A program made the translations under genes and the position numbers. This document shows, one piece after another, positions 1 through 6,372 of a stretch of DNA of 6,372 nucleotides (its first letter is position 1; each line of letters starts with the position of its first letter). The notes beneath the pieces are model-generated. The model did not search any database. It had not been told where the DNA came from and saw nothing but the letters and a program-made list of their open reading frames with translations. This stretch comes from Leptospiraceae bacterium (lineage in GTDB: Bacteria; Spirochaetota; Leptospiria; Turneriellales; Turneriellaceae). The stretch lies in contig JAEUSA010000417.1 in the NCBI GenBank assembly GCA_016788945.1, forward strand, positions 1 through 6,372. The letters are read 5' to 3'.

Positions 1-1
1 C

Positions 2-988
2 GACGCCTTGCGCAGCGAACTCACGCGCCAGATACCCGATTGTGCCGTCGTCGCCGAAAATGCGGCGCGCTTGATTGCGCGCGGGTCGAACGAAGCCGAG
101 GTACTCAGCGAGTGGCGGGGCATTTGTCCCAACAGCGAATTCATCGCACAATATGAACTTTCGCAGCGGGTGGCAACGATCGAAAAGACCTCACCCGAGA
201 TCAGCTGGTCTCTCTGGCTGACGATCCGCAGTAATAAAAACCGTCGACTACCGGCAAACGGCGAATATTACACCCTGCTCTCGACGCGCGCCGCGGCGGC
301 GAATCCGCATTCGGTAGACGGCAAATTGCTGAAGGCCTACTTCACCGGCGGCAGGTATGCATTCGATGCAGAACTCAGGCGCACTTCGGGCGGGCGTTTC
401 CATGAGTTCGCCGCCACGCAGGAAAAGCTGAAATCCGGCCTGTCGATGACAATTGCCGCCAATGCCGGCGCCTGGCTGCCACAGGGTAATCTTGCCCGCG
501 TCGGGTCGCATCCTTCATTGGGGTTCATGTTCAACATCGGCGTCGACCGCATCTATCTCGGTATGGCGATGGATTTCCGTTTTCTCGACACGCCCACCGA
601 ATACCGCTATTATGACATCAACACGAAGACCCTGACCCCGACGAACAACTTCTTCGGTCTGTATATGGCTTTCGATCTGCGCTGGGATTTCTGGCAAATC
701 GGCAATACTTCGGTTATGTTGGCCGGCGGTATCGGTTATGACCTGATCAGCCATCGCACGGTATCCCGATACTCTGGTCTTAGGCCCGCCTATAGCGATA
801 GTTTTAACCTGAACGGCGGGCTGGCGATCCGCCAGTATTTTTCAGCATCGCGCGGCGGTTATATCGAACTGGATCTGCGCGCGCACAAAGTTCAGTTCAG
901 CGACGGTGGTCTCGGCGGAGATGATTTGTCCGGTTATTATTTTACGGCACTCGTCTCGGTCGGTTATCGCCTTGCCTTTGACGATTAA
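2..988 (+). CDS. Probable outer-membrane beta-barrel protein, 3' part (5' end outside window)
   Basis: The reading frame is open to the left edge (codons GAC GCC TTG from base 2), so the start lies upstream; the TTG at 8 is probably not the real start. Counting from that TTG, residues 1-60 look helical and hold two cysteines (C12, C40). Residues 60-140 are mixed. From about residue 143 to 322 there are roughly seven or eight amphipathic, aromatic-rich stretches separated by turns rich in Gly, Asp and Asn, for example GFMFNIGVDRIYLGMAMDFRF, GLYMAFDLRWDFWQI and FTALVSVGYRLAF. This is the usual look of a small outer-membrane barrel. The last strand ends in YRLAF followed by DD, so the usual terminal aromatic is two residues from the end. 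The family is not recognised, and porin, adhesin or assembly roles cannot be separated. The gene downstream is in the same direction, 40 nt away. The barrel call is an inference from strand pattern alone. Confidence 0.6.
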   Translation, partial: DALRSELTRQIPDCAVVAENAARLIARGSNEAEVLSEWRGICPNSEFIAQYELSQRVATIEKTSPEISWSLWLTIRSNKNRRLPANGEYYTLLSTRAAAANPHSVDGKLLKAYFTGGRYAFDAELRRTSGGRFHEFAATQEKLKSGLSMTIAANAGAWLPQGNLARVGSHPSLGFMFNIGVDRIYLGMAMDFRFLDTPTEYRYYDINTKTLTPTNNFFGLYMAFDLRWDFWQIGNTSVMLAGGIGYDLISHRTVSRYSGLRPAYSDSFNLNGGLAIRQYFSASRGGYIELDLRAHKVQFSDGGLGGDDLSGYYFTALVSVGYRLAFDD

Positions 989-1019
989 CTTTTTGCAATG
1001 ACGGCTGGTAATACCGATC

Positions 1020-1024
1020 GGAGG
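1020..1024 (+). promoter_or_regulatory. Shine-Dalgarno of the membrane protein gene at 1029
   Basis: GGAGG lies 4 nt before the ATG at 1029. It is the clearest ribosome binding site in the window and fixes that start. The spacing is somewhat short compared with the common 5-9 nt. Confidence 0.7.
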
Positions 1025-1028
1025 AATA

Positions 1029-1652
1029 ATGACTGAAAGCCCGTTTGATACCGGTGACAAATACCACAATTCTTCACCACTGAAAAAATCGCCCAACCTG
1101 CAGGGAATCATCGCCGCTGTTATCGGCATGCTACTCGGCAGATATACGGGTATTCATTTTCTCATTCCGCTGGCCTTCATGGGCATCGCGTATCTCATTT
1201 ATAAAAAACTCCTTTTTAAGAATACGCAGCTGTTTTTCCTTGAGGCAGCCGTGCTGCTCTGCGGGCATGCCGCGTGGGGCGCTTTGGGCGTGCTCGTTCT
1301 TGAGCTGCAGAATCAGGGGCTCGATCAGTTTACCACGATGCTCAATGCGATTGAATTCACACTCTATTTTGCGCTGTCATTTTATCTGCTAAAGAACCCG
1401 ACTGTTCTTCTCGCAATCGTTGTGATGGTGGTAGAGCTTCTGGTTATTATCGTTAACATTGTGGCCATCGCCGAAAAAGAGATCGGCAGCAACGATCACA
1501 AGGCACTCGCCTCGCACCTGACCATCAGGGTCGCGATCATTGTTTATGCATGGATCGGCATGCGCAAGTTCAATGCCAGTCTCAAAGTGAAGGCCGCAAC
1601 CCCCGCTACGACTGCAACGGAGACTAACGCGCACGAAACCACACCGCCTTAA
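1029..1652 (+). CDS. Hypothetical multi-pass inner-membrane protein (207 aa)
   Basis: I do not recognise the family. A polar N-terminus of about 22 residues is followed by hydrophobic segments at roughly 25-37, 43-58, 67-92, 104-121, 124-148 and 161-178, so about six membrane passes are likely. The segment at 124-148 is very rich in Val and Ile. Positive clusters (K19 K20, K59 K60, R179 K180) flank the segments and could set topology. The C-terminal tail after residue 185 is soluble and rich in Thr, Ala and Pro. No catalytic or ligand motif is visible. The start is supported by GGAGG just upstream. It follows the barrel gene by 40 nt on the same strand, so co-transcription is plausible, and a hairpin with a T-rich tail follows its stop. 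The gene is probably real because of the ribosome site, the consistent membrane pattern and the terminator; its function is unknown. Confidence 0.8.
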   Translation: MTESPFDTGDKYHNSSPLKKSPNLQGIIAAVIGMLLGRYTGIHFLIPLAFMGIAYLIYKKLLFKNTQLFFLEAAVLLCGHAAWGALGVLVLELQNQGLDQFTTMLNAIEFTLYFALSFYLLKNPTVLLAIVVMVVELLVIIVNIVAIAEKEIGSNDHKALASHLTIRVAIIVYAWIGMRKFNASLKVKAATPATTATETNAHETTPP

Positions 1653-1672
1653 TTCCACAGTCTCCAAAACCT

Positions 1673-1701
1673 GCCGCCTATGGCGGCTTTCGGTTCGTTT
1701 T
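1673..1701 (+). terminator. Intrinsic terminator between convergent genes
   Basis: GCCGCC (1673-1678) pairs with GGCGGC (1682-1687) around a TAT loop, and is followed by TTTCGGTTCGTTTT. It lies 20 nt after the stop of the membrane protein gene. Read on the minus strand, the same hairpin is followed after AGG by a short TTTT, so it may also weakly stop transcripts of the pgeF-like gene ending at 1710. Confidence 0.65.
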
Positions 1702-1709
1702 ACCGGCGG

Positions 1710-2384
1710 TTAGACAGAAAAATAGATAACGGAAAAATTACGGTCACTATCGCCGCGACGCGCTGAATACCATTCCGCATTGCTGAGCGTATCATGCGCA
1801 AACCAAGTAACCTGAGCGGCTTCGATCTGTAATGCGGCAAGTTCGTCTTCCAGTACGGATCGCAAATTGAGATAGAATTTGTCTGCCGGTTTCGCCTCAC
1901 TGTGCCGTGCGTCGAATTGCGCTGCGACGTCGCTGCCGACTTCATAAGAACGTTCACCAATAAAGGGGCCCACCACGAAACGCAGGTCGCTGGATTTTTC
2001 CCGCAGTGACCGGACCACCTTGGTGAGAATTTTTTTCTCGAGCCCGCGCCAGCCCGCATGCACCGCCCCGGCCAACGGACCGCTAACGCTGTAGAAGAGT
2101 ATCGGAATACAATCGGCCGTACGAATGAGCAGCGCATGGCCGGCTTCATTCGTGAGCAGCGCGTCACCCTCACCGGCAAAATGTAGATCGCCGGCACTCT
2201 TCGTCACGGTGAGTACAGCATCGCCGTGCACCTGCTCGCTGTAGGCCAGCGCGGCGATCTGAGGAAAGCGGGTCAGCAGGCTGCGGTAACGCTCGGTGTT
2301 GTCGGTGCCGGCAACTCCCGAGCGAGCGCCGGTAAAAACCGCGACCACTTCACCGTAAGCCGTTCTTTCGCTGTGTGCGATCAC
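1710..2384 (-). CDS. pgeF: PgeF/YfiH (DUF152) family protein, short and divergent
   Basis: This 224-residue protein carries the family's metal-site signatures: SEQVHGD (H53), RTADC (C92) and HAGWRG (H109), the His-Cys-His set that binds zinc in YfiH-type proteins. VGPFIGERSYEVG (138-150) and the C-terminal WYSARRGD (205-212) also match family positions. Members were once called laccases or polyphenol oxidases; characterised ones act as purine nucleoside phosphorylase/adenosine deaminase, and E. coli PgeF (YfiH) has been linked to peptidoglycan editing. The protein is shorter than the usual 240-260 residues: the N-terminal segment that normally reads like SLNLG..GDD..V..NR is reduced to about 20 residues. 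The cysteine of the usual GPCIG motif is Phe here. The GTG start at 2384 is chosen because the only codons between it and an in-frame TAA (the lepA stop) are six non-start codons. No clear ribosome site is visible, so translation may depend on lepA translation. Confidence 0.85.
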   Translation of the reverse strand: MIAHSERTAYGEVVAVFTGARSGVAGTDNTERYRSLLTRFPQIAALAYSEQVHGDAVLTVTKSAGDLHFAGEGDALLTNEAGHALLIRTADCIPILFYSVSGPLAGAVHAGWRGLEKKILTKVVRSLREKSSDLRFVVGPFIGERSYEVGSDVAAQFDARHSEAKPADKFYLNLRSVLEDELAALQIEAAQVTWFAHDTLSNAEWYSARRGDSDRNFSVIYFSV

Positions 2385-2402
2385 ACTGATTCTGATGCCC
2401 GG

Positions 2403-4223
2403 TTAATTATCACCGGTTTTGAGCACCGAAAGGAAGGCTTCTTGCGGAATCTCGACTGAACCGATCATCTTCATGCGCTTTTTGCCTTCTTTCTGCTTAT
2501 CGAGCAGCTTGCGCTTACGGCTGATATCGCCGCCATAACATTTGGCCGTCACGTTTTTCCTGAGCGCACTGATCGTTTCGCGCGCAATGACCTTGCCACC
2601 GACCGCCGCCTGAATCGCAATCTGGAACTGGTGTTTCGAGATATGTTCTTTCAGCTGTTCGATAACCTGCCTGCCGCGCGTTTCTGCCGCTGACTTGTGA
2701 ACGATCATCGACAACGCATCGACGCGGTTGCCGTGCACGAGAATATCGAGTTTGACGAGCGTACTCTTACGGTATTCGGCAAATTCATAGTCAAGGCTCG
2801 CATAACCGCGCGAGACGCTCTTGAGGCGGTCGTAGAATTCAAATATCATCTCGGCCAGCGGCACGAGGTATATGATCTGTACTGTTGTCGTATCGAGATA
2901 GTTCATCGATACATTCTCGCCGCGCTTATCTGCCAATAACTGCAGAATAGCGCCCATATAATCGCTCGGTGAAATGATCGCCACCTTTACGTAAGGCTCT
3001 TCGATATGCGCGATTTCGCCGGGATCAGGAAATTCAGCCGGATTATTGAGCGTCATCATCGGCTTGTGCTGAAAGTAGATATGGTAAGTTACCGATGGCG
3101 CCGTGGTGAGCAGGTTAAGACCGAATTCGCGCTCGAGACGCTCTTGCACAATTTCCATGTGCAAAAGACCGAGATAACCGACGCGGAAACCGAAACCTAA
3201 AGCCTCTGAACTTTCGGGCTCGTAAATCAGCGCCGGATCATTCAGCGCGAGCTTGTCCATCGACTCTTTGAGCAGCGGATAGTCGTCGCCATTGACCGGA
3301 AAAAGCCCCGAGAAGACCATCGGCTTGACTTCTTTGTATTTGAACAGCGGCTCTTCGGCGGGTTTCGCAGCAAGCGTGATCGTGTCGCCCAGCATCACGT
3401 CGGCGACATTCTTAATGCCGGTGACAATATAGCCCACCTCGCCGGCCTTGAGGCTCTGCTGCGGCACCAGCTTCAGCTGCGAAATGCCGACTTCATTTAC
3501 CGGGTGCGCGACGCCTTTGCGCATGAAAAATATCTGATCATTCTTCTTGATTTCGCCGTCGAACACGCGTATCTTCTCAACGACACCGCGGTAGGTGTCG
3601 AAATACGCGTCGAAAACCAATGCGCGTGTATGCGCATAACCGTCACCGGCCTTCAGTTGCGGTGCGGGAATTTTATCGATAATTGCCTGCATCAGCGCTT
3701 CGACATTGAGCCCCGACTTACCGGAAACTGCGACTGCATCATCGGGGTTCAGGCCGAGCGAATCGGAAATCTGTTTCTTTGTCTTCTCGACATCCGCAGA
3801 AGGCAGGTCAATTTTGTTGATCACTGGAAGTATGTAGAGATCTGCCTCAAGCGCGAGATAAAAATTCGCCAACGTCTGAGCCTGTACGCCTTGCGTCGAA
3901 TCAATCAGCAGCAGCACACCTTCGCATGCCGCCAGTGAGCGCGAGACTTCGTACGTGAAGTCAACGTGCCCCGGTGTGTCGATCAGGTTAAAGAGATAGG
4001 TTTCGCCATCCTCGCCTTTCCAGTAAAACGAGGCAGAGTTGCTCTTGATGGTGATGCCGCGTTCACGCTCGATATCCATGCTGTCGAGAATCTGGTCTTT
4101 TCCCGTGCGTTCGTCGGTCAGTTTGCCCAACGCCAGCAGGCGGTCGGCAAGCGTACTTTTGCCGTGATCGATATGGGCAATGATCGAGAAATTTCTTATT
4201 CGGGAACGCGGAATATCAGGCAT
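2403..4223 (-). CDS. lepA: Elongation factor 4 (LepA), translational GTPase
   Basis: LepA/EF4 is a ribosome-bound GTPase related to EF-G, linked to back-translocation, ribosome assembly and translation under stress. All G-domain motifs are visible: P-loop AHIDHGKS (16-23), the switch I region around RERGITIKS (53-61), DTPGH (82-86), NKID (136-139) and a G5 motif read as SGK (167-169), where SAK is more common. Beta-barrel domain II, the EF-G-like domains III and V, and the LepA-specific C-terminal domain follow, the last including [19 protein letters not shown] and [10 protein letters not shown] near the end. The length of 606 residues is normal (E. coli has 599), so the gene looks complete. 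The ATG at 4223 is firm because two in-frame stops (TAA TCA TAA) lie just upstream. No strong Shine-Dalgarno is seen. The pgeF-like gene follows after 18 nt in the same frame, probably in one transcript. Confidence 0.98.
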   Translation of the reverse strand: MPDIPRSRIRNFSIIAHIDHGKSTLADRLLALGKLTDERTGKDQILDSMDIERERGITIKSNSASFYWKGEDGETYLFNLIDTPGHVDFTYEVSRSLAACEGVLLLIDSTQGVQAQTLANFYLALEADLYILPVINKIDLPSADVEKTKKQISDSLGLNPDDAVAVSGKSGLNVEALMQAIIDKIPAPQLKAGDGYAHTRALVFDAYFDTYRGVVEKIRVFDGEIKKNDQIFFMRKGVAHPVNEVGISQLKLVPQQSLKAGEVGYIVTGIKNVADVMLGDTITLAAKPAEEPLFKYKEVKPMVFSGLFPVNGDDYPLLKESMDKLALNDPALIYEPESSEALGFGFRVGYLGLLHMEIVQERLEREFGLNLLTTAPSVTYHIYFQHKPMMTLNNPAEFPDPGEIAHIEEPYVKVAIISPSDYMGAILQLLADKRGENVSMNYLDTTTVQIIYLVPLAEMIFEFYDRLKSVSRGYASLDYEFAEYRKSTLVKLDILVHGNRVDALSMIVHKSAAETRGRQVIEQLKEHISKHQFQIAIQAAVGGKVIARETISALRKNVTAKCYGGDISRKRKLLDKQKEGKKRMKMIGSVEIPQEAFLSVLKTGDN

Positions 4224-4385
4224 AGGTTTTGGTTATGATTACCGGGTTGGTCTGCAAAACAGGTCGTAAAGAGATATTAACCGCTCGGCAGCGCGTGCGG
4301 CCGCGTTTTCGCCTAACCCGCCCAAACCGATATGTAGCATGTGATAAAGCAATCGCTCCGTTGTCGGCGCGGTGCGGTTTATCCT
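4224..4385. promoter_or_regulatory. Divergent intergenic region between lepA and the aminopeptidase gene
   Basis: The two flanking genes are read outward from this 162-nt gap, so promoters for both should lie here. I could not identify a convincing -35/-10 pair on either strand; TTAATAT read on the minus strand near 4275-4281 is only a weak -10 candidate for lepA. No riboswitch, operator repeat or RNA gene was recognised. The gap shrinks to 117 nt if the aminopeptidase starts at the GTG at 4341. Confidence 0.35.
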
Positions 4386-5492
4386 ATGCGACTGACGCGC
4401 GCTAAAAAGATAATGCTGGCGATACTGCTTCCGGTCGTGATACTGATAGCCGTCAACGCGCGCTGGGTTTATTACGTTTTTCACCTCGCGCGCCATCAAC
4501 TCGCGGTCGTCGCGGGCAAAAAGCCGATCGCAGGCCTGCTCGCAGAAAATGCGGTGGATGCCAAAACGCGGGAACAGCTGCTCATGGTTGAAGACATCCG
4601 CCGTTTTACCGAGACAAGCTACGCCTTAAGCCGCTCTGCCAGCTACGCCAGCTTCTATGACCTTGGTCGCCCCGTGTTAGGTTACAATATCACCGTCACG
4701 CCTGAATTCAGCCTGAAACCCGTCGCGTTCAGTTTTTTTCCGATCGGCAGTTTCGAATACCTCGGTTTTTTCGATCGCAAGCTCGCCGAAGAATGGGCCA
4801 TTGACTACCGCCGGCGCGGCAACGACGTGCACCTTTCCGAAATCGGGGGTTACTCGACTTTGGGCTGGTTCGAAGATCCGCTCTACTCGACACAACTTGC
4901 TTGGGGTGAATATGGTCTTGCGCGGCTCATCGGACACGAGATCGCTCACGAACGCCTGTATTTTAACAATGACACGGCGTTTTCCGAAGCGCTCGCCTCG
5001 TTTATCGAGCGCCGCCTTGCGGCGGATTACATGCACGCGAAACGCCGGCCGATGCCGAATGAAGCGGCGATCGCCCTGAGACGCCGTCGGCTAAACGAGT
5101 TTTCTGAGCTGATCGACGATACGAAAAAAAAACTGCAGACCCTTTATGCATCCACACGGTTCAACGAACTCGATATCAGCGAAAAACGCCGCAGCAAAGC
5201 GGCGATTTTTCAGGGTTTACGCGAGTCACTCAGCGAAAAAAAAACATACTTTGCCGACATTCCGGCGGCGGCCGAACTCACGAAATCTCCTGAAATCAAT
5301 AACGCGACAATGGTACAATTCCATCGCTATTCACCCGTACACGAGGCGTTCGCCGGTGTTCTGAAACGTTGTGCACCGACGGGCAATGTTTATACCTGTT
5401 GGTTCAGTGAACTGGAAAAACTGAAGCCATGCAGCAATGAAGCACGGCAACGCTGGCTCAAAAGTGATGGAACAAAAATGGACTGCCGCTGA
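4386..5492 (+). CDS. Membrane-anchored predicted zinc aminopeptidase (COG4324 family)
   Basis: The protein resembles the 'predicted aminopeptidase' family (COG4324, Pfam Aminopep), thought to be zincin-type metallopeptidases. With the ATG at 4386 it has 368 residues. A hydrophobic N-terminal segment (about 9-24, IMLAILLPVVILIAVN) after RLTRAKK looks like a signal anchor or uncleaved signal, placing the enzyme outside the inner membrane. The family signature YSTLGWFEDPLYST (156-169) precedes HEIAH (184-188), the HExxH zinc site, and SEALASFIE (200-208), whose E201 is the likely third ligand. The C-terminal NNATMVQFHRYSPVHEAF matches the usual family ending. The family's common Cys in the motif before the YxGxFD region is Ser here (FPIGSFEYLGFFD). 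A GTG at 4341 gives a 15-residue longer form; ATG is preferred because basic residues then immediately precede the anchor, but neither start has a clear ribosome site. The gene holds two A9 runs. Substrate is unknown. Confidence 0.88.
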   Translation: MRLTRAKKIMLAILLPVVILIAVNARWVYYVFHLARHQLAVVAGKKPIAGLLAENAVDAKTREQLLMVEDIRRFTETSYALSRSASYASFYDLGRPVLGYNITVTPEFSLKPVAFSFFPIGSFEYLGFFDRKLAEEWAIDYRRRGNDVHLSEIGGYSTLGWFEDPLYSTQLAWGEYGLARLIGHEIAHERLYFNNDTAFSEALASFIERRLAADYMHAKRRPMPNEAAIALRRRRLNEFSELIDDTKKKLQTLYASTRFNELDISEKRRSKAAIFQGLRESLSEKKTYFADIPAAAELTKSPEINNATMVQFHRYSPVHEAFAGVLKRCAPTGNVYTCWFSELEKLKPCSNEARQRWLKSDGTKMDCR

Positions 5493-5512
5493 ATGCAGCA
5501 GTCCTGTTGTTT
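5480..5512. terminator. Bidirectional intrinsic terminator between aminopeptidase gene and fusA
   Basis: GGACTGC (5480-5486) pairs perfectly with GCAGTCC (5498-5504), with a possible further GC pairing inside the loop. On the minus strand the hairpin begins 6 nt after the fusA stop and is followed by ATTTTTGTT, a good terminator for fusA. On the plus strand it is followed by TGTTGTTT, a weaker tail. The left arm and the TGA stop of the aminopeptidase gene (5490-5492) both lie within the hairpin, so for that gene it overlaps coding sequence. Confidence 0.75.
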
Positions 5513-6372
5513 ACTTGGTTTTCGCCGCCGCTTTCTCTGAAATTTCTTTCGAGATATTCGGCGGTACTTCTTCGTAGTGCTCGAACTGCATTGAGTATGC
5601 TGCACGACCCTGAGAAATACTGCGCAGTTCGGTTGCATATCCGAACATTTCGGCGAGCGGCACCAGAGCTTCAATCACGCGCGCGTTGCCGCGCTGGTTC
5701 ATCGCATTAACCTTGCCACGACGACGGTTGAGGTCACCGACAACATCACCCATGTAATCTTCTGGAGTCGTCACTTCTACTTTCATGATCGGCTCGAGCA
5801 ATACAGGGTTTGCTTTGCGGCAGGCGTCTTTGAACGCCATTGAGCCCGCAATCTTAAACGCGAGTTCTGATGAGTCGACATCGTGGTATGATCCGTCAAA
5901 CAGCTCCACCTTGACGTCCACAACGGGGTATCCCGCCATAACGCCCGAAGCGAGAGCTTCTTCGATGCCCTTATTGACCGGCTGAATGTATTCGCGAGGC
6001 ACAGTACCGCCGACAACTTTGTTCTCAAACACATAACCACCACCGGGAGGAAGCGGTTCGACATTGATCCAGACATGCCCGTACTGACCACGGCCACCGG
6101 TTTGTTTGATGTACTTGCCTTCTTGTTCGACTTTCTTGCGGATTGTCTCACGATAGGCAACCTGCGGTTTGCCGACGTTGGCCTCGACCTTGAACTCACG
6201 CTTCATACGATCAACAAGAATCTCAAGGTGCAATTCACCCATGCCGGAAATAATTGTCTGACCTGTTTCATCGTCTGTTTTGACGTGGAAGGTCGGATCT
6301 TCTTCTGACAGGCGATTCAAAGCGATGCCCATCTTTTCCTGATCGCCCGTGGTTTTGGGCTCTACGGCTACC
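5511..6372 (-). CDS. fusA: Elongation factor G, C-terminal part (5' end outside window)
   Basis: EF-G is the GTPase that drives tRNA-mRNA translocation and, with ribosome recycling factor, subunit splitting. The frame stays open to the right edge, starting with [18 protein letters not shown], so the ATG at 6332 is internal. The 286 visible residues cover most of domain III (including [20 protein letters not shown]), domain IV ([23 protein letters not shown], whose His matches the tip residue H583 of E. coli EF-G) and domain V ([39 protein letters not shown]), then the short C-terminal stretch [13 protein letters not shown]. These match canonical bacterial EF-G rather than the mitochondrial-type paralogues found in some spirochaetes. 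The GTP-binding domain is not in the window. No tuf gene follows: the gene ends in a terminator facing a convergent gene. Confidence 0.97.
   Translation of the reverse strand, partial: VAVEPKTTGDQEKMGIALNRLSEEDPTFHVKTDDETGQTIISGMGELHLEILVDRMKREFKVEANVGKPQVAYRETIRKKVEQEGKYIKQTGGRGQYGHVWINVEPLPPGGGYVFENKVVGGTVPREYIQPVNKGIEEALASGVMAGYPVVDVKVELFDGSYHDVDSSELAFKIAGSMAFKDACRKANPVLLEPIMKVEVTTPEDYMGDVVGDLNRRRGKVNAMNQRGNARVIEALVPLAEMFGYATELRSISQGRAAYSMQFEHYEEVPPNISKEISEKAAAKTK

Noticed and set aside
8..10. TTG as the true start of the first gene
   Set aside because: The frame is open to the window edge, there is no space for a ribosome site, and a barrel protein should begin with a signal peptide, which is absent.
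1700..2197. 165-codon minus-strand frame overlapping the pgeF-like gene
   Set aside because: The pgeF frame carries the conserved motifs, and this alternative has none.
3504..3938. 144-codon open frame on the plus strand, antisense to lepA
   Set aside because: It lies wholly inside the well-supported lepA gene, has no ribosome site and shows no recognisable protein features; it is a mirror frame of a conserved gene.
4297..4304. GCGGCCGC palindrome in the divergent gap
   Set aside because: An isolated 8-bp GC palindrome in GC-rich sequence, with no second copy seen nearby; not enough to call an operator.
4239..4499. 86-codon minus-strand frame in the lepA/aminopeptidase gap
   Set aside because: It mostly overlaps the aminopeptidase N-terminus in antisense, its composition looks random, and it runs into the lepA upstream stops; no ribosome site.
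5783..6199. 138-codon minus-strand frame overlapping fusA in another phase
   Set aside because: The fusA frame matches EF-G throughout; this frame is Ser/Arg-rich shadow translation.
1..6372. Search for mobile element, CRISPR array, defence or toxin-antitoxin system, tRNA or rRNA
   Set aside because: No spaced direct repeats, terminal inverted repeats, transposase or integrase motifs, tRNA-like folds or small paired toxin genes were seen.

Overview
The window shows an ordinary chromosomal region of a Gram-negative-type bacterium with about 50-55% GC by eye. Two housekeeping translation GTPase genes (lepA, partial fusA) sit among envelope and enzyme genes. An outer-membrane-like beta-barrel at the left edge implies a diderm cell. 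A Leptospirales-like spirochaete (Turneriella or Leptonema type) would fit the GC content and gene styles, but this is a weak guess without a database search.

Layout. (1) 2-1652, plus strand: the 3' part of a gene for a probable outer-membrane beta-barrel protein, then an unrecognised multi-pass inner-membrane protein with a strong Shine-Dalgarno. A GC-rich hairpin with a T-rich tail (1673-1701) ends this unit. (2) 1710-4223, minus strand: lepA (elongation factor 4) followed, after 18 nt and in the same frame, by a pgeF/yfiH-family gene, probably one transcript. (3) 4224-4385: a gap between divergent genes, presumed to hold promoters for both directions. (4) 4386-5492, plus strand: a membrane-anchored COG4324-type zinc aminopeptidase with an intact HExxH site. 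(5) 5480-5512: a bidirectional terminator hairpin between convergent genes, overlapping the end of the aminopeptidase gene. (6) 5511-6372, minus strand: the 3' part of fusA (EF-G), cut by the right edge of the window.

The genes do not form an obvious single pathway. lepA and fusA are both ribosomal translocase-type GTPases on the same strand, about 1.3 kb apart, but the inverted aminopeptidase gene and the terminator separate them into different transcripts. I saw no tRNA, rRNA, CRISPR array, mobile element or defence system, and I found no convincing undescribed system. The points most worth a second look are the shortened PgeF-family protein, its in-frame placement behind lepA, the two A9 tracts in the aminopeptidase gene, and the two uncharacterised envelope genes on the left.
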